From contig CAKOGP040002447.1 in assembly GCA_933822405.4 (NCBI GenBank), positions 48,301 through 112,300 on the forward strand: a stretch of 64,000 nt of DNA. Direction: 5' to 3'. Below the pieces are notes generated by a model that did no database searches, was not told where the DNA came from, and was given only the letters and a program-made list of their open reading frames with translations. Every line of letters starts with the position of its first letter. The stretch's first letter is position 1. The DNA comes from Cylindrotheca closterium (taxonomy: Eukaryota > Bacillariophyta > Bacillariophyceae > Bacillariales > Bacillariaceae). Made by a program: the position numbers and the translations under genes. Positions 1 to 11,500 of the stretch are shown in pieces.

Positions 1-751
1 TCTTACAATGTCAAGATATTGACGAGATCTATTGATGAATACGGCAGCAGTCCTCGTTGATCAAGAATGTGATGGTGGCAACGTTGTACGTGGGCACGAA
101 CCTGCGCCACCATGTCCGTCATGCTTGTTGTCAAGCTTGACCATGGTTTTTCATTGGTATACGTGTACGATGAAAGCAGGTATTGTCGGTCTCGAGATTT
201 AGATTTTCGGAACAGTAATTGTGCTGTCTCGAAACTTGAGAAAGTGAAGTTGAGTCGTTGAAATGTTTTAGGTTTCCAGAACCAAGGGCACACATAGCTA
301 GCTACCTGGTAGTCTAGATAAATATAATAGGTACGGGGTCCGAGATTTGTCCTATCCTGATATAAAACCTGCTCTCGCTTAGAAGTTCCGGAAACACTAG
401 CATGTTCCTTGATTTCTATCTGTAGATGACAATGAGCTTTTGTCAGTCAATGTATTCAGTAGAAGAATTAGATGTACTCTATTTTATAGCCGATTCATGA
501 ATATGTAATGTGGGGAGTAATAAACCATCATCGTGATTTTTCATTCTGTCTGGCACATGAGGAAAACAGAAACCTCATCGCACACAAAATGTCTCTCAGT
601 GTCCAACGGATTTACTCAAGGAATATTACACGGCTTCATATTACCGACAAAACAAATGGATCGTATTTGATTGCGGAAATCCAATAGATCTTCTCTGGAC
701 AATTCGACGAACGCCGCCAGCTGCAAAACTGTCCCTGATGCATACCAAAAT
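1..751. other. Intergenic, no gene recognised
   Basis: I see no convincing gene here. The reading frames are short, have no recognisable motif and have no compatible splice partners. The stretch lies downstream of the membrane-protein gene that ends at 752 on the minus strand, so part of it may be that gene's 3' UTR. Confidence 0.5.
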
Positions 752-1387
752 CTAATCGATAAACTTTGGCTTTGTGACGGACGAAAAGATTCCCACACAT
801 GCGATAACCCCGAGAGCCTTACTGACATTGACATAGACTTCAGGTGAAACTCTAGTCACCTTGTATGTCCCAGCTCCAGCACCCTCAAAACAGGCTTCCC
901 ATGTCAACCCCATGGCAAAGTAGCCACCAACACTCGCCCAAAACGTCAAGAACAAGCCCTTTTGTGGCTGATATGCTCTTCGAAGGGCTGCGGCATTGTT
1001 TTTTGTATCCAAATAGTGCATAATCACTGGAAACAAATGGAACCATAATGCTCGGATATAAACCAAAAGATCTGATCGGCCTTTTGGAGCCAAATCAAAC
1101 TCCATATTCGGATTGGCAATCAATGTCCAAACATACATTACAAATAGGGCATATGCTCCACTCAAACTTGGGCCATGTAGCCAAGGAAGAATTTTTTTTG
1201 ACGACAAAGGTAACTCAAAGTACAGCATGTGCAAGATCCAGGACCACAGCGTCAAGTGTTCTAACACTTGTGCCTGACTTGTATAGATATCCCAGAACAG
1301 AGAGATGAGCATCGCATAGAACTTCCACCGGCGATCCGTTTCGTCTGGAACAGGCTTGTTGTACTTGTCGACATCTCCGCTAGTCAT
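752..1387 (-). CDS. Multi-pass membrane protein, possibly FAR-17a/AIG1-like
   Basis: A single-exon frame of 211 residues with about five hydrophobic segments (roughly residues 24-45, 49-62, 75-95, 112-127 and 145-165) and short charged loops. The order of features resembles the FAR-17a/AIG1/ADTRP family of small membrane proteins, some of which hydrolyse fatty-acid esters of hydroxy fatty acids. There is a Leu-Thr in the second hydrophobic segment (HLTLWSW) and a His followed by a Pro in the fourth (FHLFPVIMHYLD), at about the places of that family's conserved Thr and His. Length is close to the usual 220-240. This assignment rests on pattern alone and could be wrong; membrane localisation is the safe part. 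No signal peptide or plastid motif is seen. Next to it is a DUF6824 gene on the same strand. Confidence 0.6.
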   Translation of the reverse strand: MTSGDVDKYNKPVPDETDRRWKFYAMLISLFWDIYTSQAQVLEHLTLWSWILHMLYFELPLSSKKILPWLHGPSLSGAYALFVMYVWTLIANPNMEFDLAPKGRSDLLVYIRALWFHLFPVIMHYLDTKNNAAALRRAYQPQKGLFLTFWASVGGYFAMGLTWEACFEGAGAGTYKVTRVSPEVYVNVSKALGVIACVGIFSSVTKPKFID

Positions 1388-1651
1388 GGTCTTGTTTGTT
1401 TGGATAGTTCACACTGATGAATATAATAATGCCTGTTATGATGATGATTAGACATCGATGCATGGAATAAAACTCTGTTGCAGGTATATATTTTGGATAG
1501 TGACACCTCAAATGTCTCAGGAGACCGGCTAGCGCTTCAAAAAAAACGGGTTGAAATAAAAACGGGACGGGGAATCCCGTAACGGGACAGTACATATATA
1601 TCGACGACGAGGATATGATGATTTGCTGTTTTGCTATGATAGATGGGCCTT

Positions 1652-3148
1652 TTAGTATAACTGATATGCACTATACCCAACCTTTACGCTGGGTTTAGCA
1701 GTCCGTCGCTTTTGGTCCATCCGCAGCGTGCGAAATGCAGCGCTCACTTTGGTTCTTGCAACACTGTTTTCAACAGTGACCCATACACCATCATCTTCCC
1801 GCAAAAACACTCCAGAATTTTGAGTGATAATAATATCCACAATTTCTTGTGCGATTTTGATTTTCTGTCCTTTCTCCGCTCTAAAATATCTCTCATGATA
1901 CTCCAATACTAGCGATCGCAATGCTCTATTGCCAGCATGATTCTGAATTGGAGATCCTTTGCCAAAGAGAACATCGTGTTCTCCTGGAACGTGAACGATC
2001 CTTCTTCTCGGTTTCGCCCACCTTTCTGCACTACGCTGTGCCAACAGTCTTTGTCTGTGAGCACCAAGGTCTGTAATTTCTCCTCCTTCAGCAATTGGAA
2101 TGATGCCTCGCTCAATACCATGCCCCTGAAGGATTGACATGACTTCCTCATGCGTGCCTATGTACATAATGAGGAATCGGACCAGATGAGCTTCAATATA
2201 CAACATACCAATGAACCATGTTTTCATGTCGTCAACAGCAACGTACCATAGTGGTCTCGTGTCCTGAGCTGCGCCTGAGAATTTAAACCTGCCTTCACCA
2301 TCGAAATATTCTCTCGCTTCAACGTGCCGTCGTGGCAAACGTGAAGTGCGCTCACTCTGATTGGAAGGGATTCTGTGAGCTTTGGGAATTTGTAGTTGCC
2401 ATCAGCCTGACCTCCGATCCCTCTTCCATTGTTAAATGAATATGCAACCAGCACGTATCCTTTTTTCTGAAAATCAGGATCCTGTAGCTCAACCATTGAG
2501 TTGTAAAAAGCACGACGTAGCTACAAATAGACATTAGTATAGCGCGGCACCAAAGTAGTCCTAGTCCCGAGCGACGGGGGCGCTTACCATAGAAATCGTC
2601 GTAGACTTTTTTCCAGCCAGCACAAAGTTAATTGTCCTTCCCGCACGATCTTTGTTCGGAAGGAACCTCCCATATCCACTATACAATGCTTCCATATCAT
2701 CCTTGTCCAAATCATCTTGGGTAATATCCACCACTAGCCTATCTTTCCCAAACAGCTTCAGTTTCAATTGAAAGTGCCGAGCTAGACGAGCCGCTGCTCG
2801 TTTGGCATCGAACACATCGGCACGTAGGAATGCCAACACAAAATCAGGATTGCAGACATAGGTCCTGTCCATTGATACCGCAAGATCGTAAGCTTCTTTT
2901 TCCGTCAGCCTTCCGATTTCGTATTGCACTTGGAGCAAACTTTTATGTACAAGTTCAGGCGTCTCTTTATTCTCATCACTTGAAATTCCATGCACATCCA
3001 GGTATGTCTTTTCTCTGTCCACTGCAGAGATGGATGACATCCGCTTTGCAATCAAGGAGTCGACATATTTGAGATCAGTGGCTTCGGCAGGGATAACTTC
3101 ATGATCATCTACTTTCAAGCTTCTACCTCCTCGATTTTCTCGATGCAT
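1652..3148 (-). CDS. CRAL-TRIO-like / DUF6824 protein, copy 1
   Basis: Three exons, 2588-3148, 2247-2520 and 1652-2157, joined by GT-AG introns of 67 and 89 nt, encode 446 residues in frame. Residues about 85-187 resemble the start of CRAL-TRIO lipid-binding proteins (a helix with FLRADVFDAKRAAARL, then an LFG-containing linker), and exon 2 continues a degenerate CRAL-TRIO-like fold ending in a conserved RTRDHYG. From about residue 338 comes the diatom-rich domain known as DUF6824: HDVLFGKG, then NHAGNRALR, a lysine-rich helix, GVFL, and a final VSAAFRTLR. Its function is unknown; the basic helices suggest nucleic-acid or protein binding, which is inference. It shares both intron positions and phases (0 and 1) with the divergently transcribed gene at 4104-5675, so the pair are duplicates. 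The start follows from alignment with that paralogue. Confidence 0.85.
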
Positions 3149-4103
3149 TTTGTACAGTTGTTGAAGGATTGATGTTGCTCTGTTTCGCTTGCATAAAAAA
3201 TATGCGAAAGTAATTATACTTTTTAAAAATATAACGGAATATAAATTCTATGTGCAACCGAATATACGGGAACGAGTACGTAGTACACGTGTACGTTGAG
3301 CTCTTCTTTTGTTCCCGTCATTTTCTGCGTTTTCGCCGATATATACAGCAGGAGGAGTGAGTCAGTCAGTCAGTCGTTCCGTTCAGTTTCGCGTTTTGGC
3401 TATATAAAAAAATGCATTTATTTTAAAATACATACAATATAATAAACATACTGTACTTCAGTTTCACGTTTGTTTTCAATATGTGTAGAACTCAGATGAC
3501 AGTCTGTACCGTTCAAATGTACCTACAATGGCGAAAATCTCTGCTGCAGTGAGTTTTCATACGCTTCCAACGTCCTAGCTCTATAGTCGTCTGCCAGGCT
3601 GAAGCGATCACATGAGAAGAAATATAACATGTTTCCCATTGTGTACACTTGCTTCCCAATGCGGTAGCCACTTAGCTCGTGGTATAAAAACCAGTGATGT
3701 AGTGAAGAATGATAAGGCTTGCAGGATTTCGTCGAATGGGGCGAGTTTTACAGTCACTAAAGCTAATGGCTAACGTGTATCCAGCTTTGTGTCGGTTCAT
3801 CAACCCTGTACTGCCTCCAACTTGCAGGCACCAGAGCAGTAGGAAGATGATTGATTGATTCGTTCATTTTTATTCGATCTTGGAAGAATATGACGCGCCC
3901 GCAGAGTCGTTTTCCACAATTTTCATTCTGCATGCAGTTTGCATCATATGAGCGCTTTTATATTATTATTTCGAAGCCGCGTGTCAAGGAAGAACTTCGC
4001 TTTTGACGCTCATTATATAACCTTTTTCAATTCACGAACAACGCACATCCACATCATCTTTCCGATCCCGACAAAATACGGCTAACTTCAGTACCGGTAG
4101 ATA
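3149..4103. promoter_or_regulatory. Divergent intergenic region between two DUF6824 paralogues
   Basis: These 955 bp separate the start codons of two divergent paralogues and must hold both promoters. I see a run of TCAGTCAG units at about 3360-3375, a GTAC-rich stretch at about 3278-3297 (containing ACACGTGT) and AT-rich segments near both ends. No reading frame of note is present. No specific promoter element can be proved. Confidence 0.4.
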
Positions 4104-5675
4104 ATGATAGCAATGGAACAGCAACACGCGTTATGCGTTGGAAGCGGAGATGTAACAACAGACATCTTTTCGGGGGAGATTCCTGACATTACTCCAGATC
4201 TCGACAATCAAGCCGAGTCTGCAATCGCAAAGCTAATGTCAGCCTTGTCATCAGAAGCGAGAGAGAAAGCCTACAAGGATATGCACGGGGTGCCTGATGT
4301 TGCGATGGAGTCACCCGAACTCCTTCAGAAGGGACTCGGCCAATTGCAGTTCGAGATTGATAACATCATCGACAAACCTGCTTATAATCAAGCTTTGAAA
4401 CAGGATCCCAACTATGTGTGCGATGAGGAATTTCGCACTCTCTTCTTACGAACTGATGAGATGAATCCAGGATTGGCAGCTCTCAGAATAGTCCGCCACT
4501 TCCAGTTGAAACTGGATCTTTTTGGAAGCGAATGCCTGACAAAGACCATCACGCAAGATGATCTGGACAGAGACGATATGGAAGCATTGTACGCAGGTCG
4601 AGGAAGAGTTCTTCCGTCAAAAGATCGCGCAGGAAGAACCCTGAACTTGTTTATAGTGGGGCAACCTTCTTCAACGCAAGCAATGGTAGGTCAAAATTGA
4701 CCTGGCTTTCTATATACACTACGCAAACAAGAACCAACAAACTCACCTGCCTGACTATCTCATCACGACTTGTTTCTCAGCTTCGACGTTCCTTCTACAA
4801 CATTATGAGCAACCCCCAAGCTACCCAAGGGGGCATTGTGACTATTATCTATGGGGTGGGATGTCAGTCAGTTCCAAATCGAGCGTTTAGTTGGAAGTTC
4901 CCCAAAATTGCGGAAGGACTTCCGGTGCGAATTTCGGCTGTTCACATGTGCCAGAGCAAGTCTCTGTATAGCATGGCTTTTGCTTTCGTCATGATGGCAT
5001 TCGATGCTTTTACTCGGATACGAATCAAAACGCATAGTGGTAAGACTCGTGATCCAATGGGAGGCTCCGACGCGGTGAGACTCTGGGTCCCTCTAACCTT
5101 TTGCTTCAACCTTTTGTGTAGGAACACATGACGAGGTCATGGCAAGTCTCCGGGGATATGGCATAGAACTGGAAAGATTACCTCTCAACCGAGATGGTAA
5201 AATTAGTGACTTGGAAGAGTACCGACAGGGCTTGCTATTACAACGTGCCAGGGAGCGTCTTCAGCATCCGAGAAGAAATAGAATCCATGTCCCATGCATG
5301 TTTGATGTCCTTTTTGGGAAAGGAACTCCGTTCCAAAACCACGTGGGTAACAAAAGGTTCCGTTTGATGGTAACGGAGCAACAGCAGAGGTATACAAAGT
5401 CCGAACGTGGAGAAAAGTTGCAAGTGGCACAGGACATTGTGGACAATGTCATTGAGAACTCTGGGGTGTTCTTGAAACCAGATGGGGAGTCGTGGATAGC
5501 TGTGGAAAATGATGCGGCTCGAGCCAAAGTCAGTGCCACCTTTCGAACCATGCGAAGGACCAATAAGCGTCTACAATCATCGTGCAAGAACTTGCCTAGT
5601 ATTAATAACCGTTTGTCATTGAAAAAATCAGGAGACAACAATGAAGGGTACAATATGAAAGACGCATTCTATTAA
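4104..5675 (+). CDS. CRAL-TRIO-like / DUF6824 protein, copy 2
   Basis: Exons 4104-4685, 4781-5039 and 5122-5675 join through GT-AG introns of 95 and 82 nt into 464 residues. The order matches copy 1: an acidic N-terminus, a CRAL-TRIO N-like helix (LFLRTDEMNPGLAALRIVRH), a linker with ITQDDLDRDDMEALY, a second exon beginning LRRSFYN, and a C-terminal DUF6824 domain with FDVLFGKG, NHVGNKRFR, GVFL and VSATFRTMR. Both introns lie at the same codons and phases as in copy 1, which supports both models. The C-terminal tail is longer and Asn/Lys-rich. The biochemical role is unknown. An upstream Met is possible, but ATG 4104 is the first in frame. Confidence 0.87.
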
Positions 5676-5788
5676 CGGTCCAAGCACAAAATAAAGCTTT
5701 GTAGGTTGCACTTAATTCAGCCTAATACTATTTGGTCTACACACAAAACACACTTGGTCGTCGTGGCTCTACCGGTATAGTACCCAAC

Positions 5789-6643
5789 TCATAGAAAGAA
5801 TTTCAGAGCAGGCTTGGCCTTTTCCAGAACGAGTGGATCGCTTCCTCGAAAGTTGTCGACTACTTTCGCGAGGTGCGTCACGATATTCTTGTCTTCCAGC
5901 ATCTTCTTGACTTCCAAGTCTTTTGAAATTTGAAAGAAATAGATACAACCCCACTTTTGCATGTGAGAGTGATGGGGATATTGACGCATGGTGCTCATGA
6001 CAAAGTCTGTACAGTCTTCATTTGCCACCACGACGCGGGAAACATCACTGAAACTAAGGGAACCAAGCAATCCCACGACATTACTCTTGAGAGGTAAGTC
6101 CTTGGTTTGTTGCGCTTTGGTGGGCACTTTTGGTTTCGATCGTTTTGTAGTAACGCCCAAGAAACCACCACCACCAGCTGCTGGAGCGTTTTCTCTATTA
6201 ACAATGTCTTCTTCCAATCCAAAAGCTACGTCCGTCAGAGAATGCTTCTTGGCAGCCATGAGAACTGTATCAACTCCACCAATATCCACAATAACCTTTT
6301 TGGTGTCCTCCTCCAAATATACCAAATCACACAACGTTGCCAAGGCAAACATGCTAAATTCTTGAGATGCTGCCCATTTCCATAGGGCAACCACAATGGT
6401 GGACACTCCATTCAATTCCAATATTGTCTTGGCCTTTTCACGTTCCTTATCCGAGTCCAAAACGTCTATAAACTTTTCAACAATCTTCATTGCGGTGACA
6501 GCCTGAGTCAGGGTTTTGGCGTCCCTCAGATCTTCTAACATTGCCTTGACATGAGTAGCCAGTGGCAGAGTCAATTGGGTATCAGACTCTTGTTGAGCCC
6601 CTCCTGCAGCTGCATCATTTTCTGCTGCTGGTTCTGTGCTCAT
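5789..6643 (-). CDS. Armadillo-like helical repeat protein
   Basis: A single exon of 284 residues. After an Ala/Gln/Glu-rich N-terminus of about 30 residues, the sequence is a series of amphipathic helices with armadillo-style spacing, for example ILELNGVSTIVVALWKW and VIVDIGGVDTVLMAAKKH, then a Gly/Lys-rich loop (about residues 150-175) and further helices with SNVVGLLGSLSFSD. The pattern of Asn/Gly, hydrophobic Val/Ile and Ala-rich helices is typical of ARM/HEAT folds that bind other proteins. No catalytic motif, signal peptide or membrane segment is present, so a cytosolic scaffold or adaptor role is the best inference. The partner is unknown. It is a free-standing gene with its own promoter region. 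Confidence 0.7.
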   Translation of the reverse strand: MSTEPAAENDAAAGGAQQESDTQLTLPLATHVKAMLEDLRDAKTLTQAVTAMKIVEKFIDVLDSDKEREKAKTILELNGVSTIVVALWKWAASQEFSMFALATLCDLVYLEEDTKKVIVDIGGVDTVLMAAKKHSLTDVAFGLEEDIVNRENAPAAGGGGFLGVTTKRSKPKVPTKAQQTKDLPLKSNVVGLLGSLSFSDVSRVVVANEDCTDFVMSTMRQYPHHSHMQKWGCIYFFQISKDLEVKKMLEDKNIVTHLAKVVDNFRGSDPLVLEKAKPALKFFL

Positions 6644-6666
6644 ATTGACGATGCTGATGGATATTT

Positions 6667-6708
6667 TCTGATGAATTATCTCTGATGAATTATCTCTGAT
6701 GAATTATA
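6667..6708. repeat. 14-bp tandem repeat, 3 copies
   Basis: Three near-identical units of TCTGATGAATTATC lie at 6667-6680, 6681-6694 and 6695-6708, the last with one change. They sit about 25 bp upstream of the armadillo-like gene's start, probably in its 5' UTR or promoter. Confidence 0.85.
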
Positions 6709-6881
6709 CCTGATGTGAATTGAATTATTCGGAGCTGATTTATTCAGAGCTAAGATTTCGATCGCGATGGCGATGGCGATGTTTCCTATTCGAGCTTTCA
6801 GTTTTTATTGATGATAATGTCAGTGAGGGCAGTCGGATTCTTCCTTGTAAATGTGATTGACACAATTGCTACTCGTCTGTA

Positions 6882-6911
6882 ATGTTCAAATGTTCAAATG
6901 TTCAAATGTTC
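6882..6911. repeat. 8-bp tandem repeat, about 3.6 copies
   Basis: ATGTTCAA is repeated head to tail three times plus a partial unit in the divergent intergenic region. Confidence 0.85.
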
Positions 6912-7175
6912 GCAAGTCAATCAATACAGTGCGCGATGCCATGCAATGATTATTATTTGTTGTTGTGAATGCGCCCCAATCGGTTTCATGTTCTACGAGT
7001 CATCTATGGTCATTATGTTGACCGCGAGCGCGGGTCCCAACTTTATCCCGCCTGTCATTATTTTTTGAAATCGATGATGATTCATTCGACTCCTTCGACA
7101 ACTGTAGTGTACGCACCACGCATGTATCATCGCACTTCCAGTTTTTCCTCTCTTTGATGAACAATCAAAAACGAA

Positions 7176-8420
7176 ATGAGAAGCTTGTTGCTTCATTTGC
7201 CCTTTGTTTCAATATGCTTCCTCCTATATAGGTCCAACCCAGTTGATGGAGAGAGCCACGACTTGGATCCAGGTACAGCTTGTCAGCACGCTCCTTTGCG
7301 TGAGTTGCCGGATATGAGAATAAGACGTCCACCAAGTAGTCATGAGATTAGCAACAGCAATGTCAATGACAATCATAATGAGGAAATGGAGTCACGTGGT
7401 GGCTTAATCTTCTTTTTGCATGTTCCAAAGACTGGCGGAACTTCGATTCGACGCAACTTTGAAAACTTGGAACATGTGGAATACATCTTTGGTCGAAATT
7501 ATTCAGTTTATTGGAATGAAGCACCGAAAGTCGAAGATTTGATTCAGGGAAAGTCCCTTTTGCAACGCAATCAGAATCGCAAACACAAGAATCGACTGCG
7601 AGCTATCAGTGACGAGGGCAACGAACAAGGAAAGGTTCTATTCTTTGAAGTTCATGCTTCCACAGCTCCATCGTTTTATAACTTGAGACAACGATTGGCC
7701 CGTTGGAGACAAGTCGCCAAGCGGAATCAAGTTCCAGTTTTCTTTTTTACCGTCGTGAGAGATCCAATTGCCTTTGCTATTTCTCATTTCAATTACTTTC
7801 ATGTGGACGTGCGAAACCCCTCCTTTGAACATGTCAATGCGACCCAAGAGAATTTCTTGCGCTTCTCTCTGCACAATCCGCAATGTCAATTTTTGTTCAA
7901 GGGGGAAGCCTCGATGCGGAAGCAACTCAACAAAAGGAAGACAAAGGAAACAAGTGCAAAGTTGGACGATAGCGCCGATTCTGAGAGCTCCAATCCTTTC
8001 AACGCTAGTGCCATCATTTCATCAGACGAATGCTCAAAAGTGCAGGATCAGATGCTAGAATTGTTCGACTGGATTGGAACAACGGAAACCTTGTCCAATG
8101 AGACGCTGCCTCTACTAGCGGATATACTGGGCCGGGATGGGAAGTTTGCAACTTATCGAGTCTCGGACAAAGTGAAAAAAGTGCCAGTCGATTTGTGGGG
8201 GAAAGAACACATGACTGACTTTGGAAGGCAAGTCATTCAAGAACGATCGCAATTAGACTTGGAACTGTACCACCGCATCCAAGAAGAGTATCCCTACTGC
8301 ATGTGGAAGACAAAGGATCCTCAAAGGCAACAGTATCAGCAGTCACCACAAGGCAATGAGAACTACGAACCACAAGGGAACGAGAATTACGAAGACTACG
8401 AAGACTACGAAGAGCTCTGA
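7176..8420 (+). CDS. Secretory-pathway sulfotransferase-like protein
   Basis: A single exon of 414 residues. The first ~25 residues (MRSLLLHLPFVSICFLLY) are a signal peptide or signal anchor. At about residues 78-95, LIFFLHVPKTGGTSIRRNF is the P-loop-like 5'-phosphosulfate binding motif of Golgi carbohydrate sulfotransferases (the V-P-K-T-G/A-G-T-S signature). At about residues 188-205, FFFTVVRDPIAFAISHFNYF is the matching 3'-phosphate binding region (R-D-P, then a Ser/His helix). The family transfers sulfate from PAPS to polysaccharides or glycoproteins in the Golgi lumen; diatoms have many sulfated surface glycans, so a role in glycan sulfation is inferred. The acceptor is unknown. The C-terminus is low-complexity, with repeats of EDYEDYE and a duplicated NENYEPQG-like stretch. 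Confidence 0.85.
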   Translation: MRSLLLHLPFVSICFLLYRSNPVDGESHDLDPGTACQHAPLRELPDMRIRRPPSSHEISNSNVNDNHNEEMESRGGLIFFLHVPKTGGTSIRRNFENLEHVEYIFGRNYSVYWNEAPKVEDLIQGKSLLQRNQNRKHKNRLRAISDEGNEQGKVLFFEVHASTAPSFYNLRQRLARWRQVAKRNQVPVFFFTVVRDPIAFAISHFNYFHVDVRNPSFEHVNATQENFLRFSLHNPQCQFLFKGEASMRKQLNKRKTKETSAKLDDSADSESSNPFNASAIISSDECSKVQDQMLELFDWIGTTETLSNETLPLLADILGRDGKFATYRVSDKVKKVPVDLWGKEHMTDFGRQVIQERSQLDLELYHRIQEEYPYCMWKTKDPQRQQYQQSPQGNENYEPQGNENYEDYEDYEEL

Positions 8421-8521
8421 ATGCATTACTATGCTGCTATTGTTGAATATGGATACGGATATGGATATTTGTTACATACAATTATTTGCAGACATACCCT
8501 TTTGTGAGCTGGATTCGCAAG

Positions 8522-11500
8522 CTATTGTGACATAGACGAGTTCATTTCAGAATACAGAATGTTGAGGTCTCGGTCTTTGTCTTTTCCTTTCATAATTGAT
8601 TTTGGGAAACTCATGGGAGCTGAATTCGATGGATCCTCTTCAATTGCACCAGCCATATTCAATCTTTTGGGTTTGCGCTTGCGGAATCTTCTGAATTTGC
8701 CTCTTTCTTCCTCGTCATCATCTGCCTCGAATTCGACCATGGGCTTTTCATCAAAGCCTTTGTTCATGCTTCCACTCCTTTTAAAATCACGCGATGAAGA
8801 AGTACCGACCCAATAGGTAGTCATTTGACCTTTTCCTTTCACGGCAACCTTGCCACGACGGCGCAAGGGAAAGTCGGGAGCTTGCTCCTTCAAGAGACGT
8901 GCCGATGCATTACTACACTGGATACGATCACTAGTCGAGAGACCTTCCATTCGAGCTGCAGTGTTCATGGTGTCTCCAAAGAGAGCGTATCTTGGGTTCA
9001 GTGACCCAATCACGTTGCTGACAACTGGACCGGAATGAAAGCCGACCCGAATGTGCAAATACCCAGAAGATGGATCATCTTCGTCGATCAAAACATTGCT
9101 TGCCGCTGCGACTGCTTCGACTGCGAACTCTGCAATCTGCTTCACATGGGTAGCGTTTTCATCATGCTCCACTGCATTGGATGAAATCAAAGGGAAACTT
9201 GTTAGCCAAAGTGAAACCACAACAAACTCCGGCCGCACGCAAAATGCCGCATGTACTCACGATTAGTCACTCCAACCCAGGCATCGCCGATCGTCTCGAC
9301 CTTGAATACTCCATGCTTGTTGGCCAATGCGTCAAATGCAACGTACAATCGATCCAACATATTGCAAACCTTCACTGGTGACAGTGCTCGAGAGATGTCA
9401 GTGAAGCGGACAATGTCGCTAAAGAAGACAGTCACATTGTCGTGCGTCTCACTGTTTTACAAGACAAAACAAGAGTTAGTAAAAACAGAATGAAACATGT
9501 GATGAATATGGAAGTTTTCCGTTTCACGAGACTCACGGTTCAACCTTTTGACCGGCTTTGAGCTGATCAGCGACCTTCTTTGGGAAGACCTGGTACAACA
9601 TATCTCCCGAAGCTACCTGTGTACGGAGACGTGTGTTTTGTTTATCAATCAGTGGCTCTGCATCGTTAGCGTTCATGTCGGAAAAGAGCATGTCAAGATC
9701 CTTGGCTTGTGGACGAAAACCATCATTTCGACTCCAGCATTTTGTCATGATCTCTGCCATTCGTTTGGGACATGTATCTGGAACTGTTGGTCGGTAGTTG
9801 ATGCGAGGATCGCAAACCTTGCGAAGGACCTTTCTTGGATGTTGCCCTTCATACGGAATCTTTCGACTATAGATCTCGTAAATGATCATTCCTGAGTAGC
9901 GTCAAGTGAAGAAGAGAAAGAAGAATCAGCAAATGAAAGATTGAATAAAGTATGAATGAAGCCAAGTTCATCCTTACCAAAGGAATAAATGTCACAAGAA
10001 CTGTTGTATTCTTTTTTGCCAGTGAGGTACTCTGGAGCCATCCTGTGGACCACCTGTGTGAGAAAAATTTGCAATTATGCTACAAGTCCCGGAGTTAATG
10101 CTTACCAGAAGGGTGTGCCATGCAGCCCAGGCTTGTTTGTTGCCAAACCAAAGTCAGCAACCTTTGCACGGAATCGTGAATCAATGAGGATGTTCTTCGC
10201 CTTGAGATCGCGATGCAGGATTGGCGGTTTGGATGCATGCAAGAATCGAAGGCCTTGGGCAATGTCTCGAACAATTTGCGTGATGATCTCACCACCAGTG
10301 TACAACGTCTCGTTCCGAAGGAGATCGTATCTGAACATTACAAAGCAACAAAAAGTGGTGAGCCATTTTATGACAGAAAGAAGTCAGTCCTGTGCAGAAG
10401 TCAATCGTTTGTACTTACAAAGACCCATTTTCCATGAATTCCATCACCATCATCTAAAAAATTGGAAAGAGAATTTGATAAGCCATTGCGAGCAGGGAGA
10501 GGCTCTTTACATTTGATCGGTGTTACCAACTTACGGGGTCACTTCCAGTCATTACAGCACCCATTACTGTTGTGATGCCTGTGGGACAAAGCAGAATGTG
10601 TGAGGGCAATCAAATACAGTACCATACGACAACGGTCTATCCATATACTTACATGGATGCCGAAGCCTTGACAAAAGACGCATCTCGGTCCTGAACTCTT
10701 TATGGCGTTTGGCAGTCTCGTCGCACCACGGTAGGAGCTTAGTCTTTATAGATCTTGACGTCGTGCCTCCGGATGCTGTGCCAAGGAGGCTCAAATTGGT
10801 TCTTGTTGCATTAGTGTGAACAAGTCCAGGAAACCACCTTTGCATCCTTGTTTTCTTTTGCGCCATGGGAAAGCCGCCAAACAAGACAGATAGATTCGAG
10901 TCACTCTGAGTGTCTTTACTATTGGTCACGGAGCCAGTTCCTCCATCCACCGAACCTGTGCCTCCATTCTCTTGTCCAAGCTCGGGGTCGCTGCCATTGT
11001 CTTGGGAGTTCTCGTTCGATGCAGCAACAGATACCACAGCACCACCAGACACGCTTGGACGTGAATTAAGCCGCTTGATCTGTGCATTATCTTCCAGAGG
11101 GATAACACGCTTAATTGCTACCTTGGTCCCTCGATATTCTGCTGCAAGTACGACGCCGAACGCCCCTTGTCCAATCACTTCAACTGGATGACTGAGTTCT
11201 AGTTCTTCTGGGTCAACTTGCCAAATCTCATCATTCTTCCTCCTGCGATATGCCAAAAAGCAATAAGCAATTTGGCATGCGATGAGCACCCCAATGGTGG
11301 CTGCGATGGCAGCAAACGTACTGATAGGCACACATTCACTGCCAATCAGCATGGTACTTTCAGAGCATTCGCAAACTCCCATTTCACTCTGTAATACAGA
11401 TAATAGTTTAGTGTCAGCCATCCCGCTTTCAACGTTGAGCAATTACATGGTACTTACTGGAGCCATGCGTTGTCCCGGGTAATCCAAGTCGCAATCTCTG

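Larger units (their letters stand above)
6644..7175. other. Divergent intergenic region with short tandem repeats
   Basis: The region between the armadillo-like gene (-) and the sulfotransferase-like gene (+) has no gene. It holds two short tandem repeats, listed separately, and a GC-poor stretch with TGCAATGATTATTATTTG near 6940. The two flanking genes diverge, so this is probably a shared promoter region. Confidence 0.45.

Noticed and set aside
3..293. Minus-strand frame of 96 codons at the window's start
   Set aside because: No motif, no splice partner, and it lies in sequence with no coding bias; chance frame.
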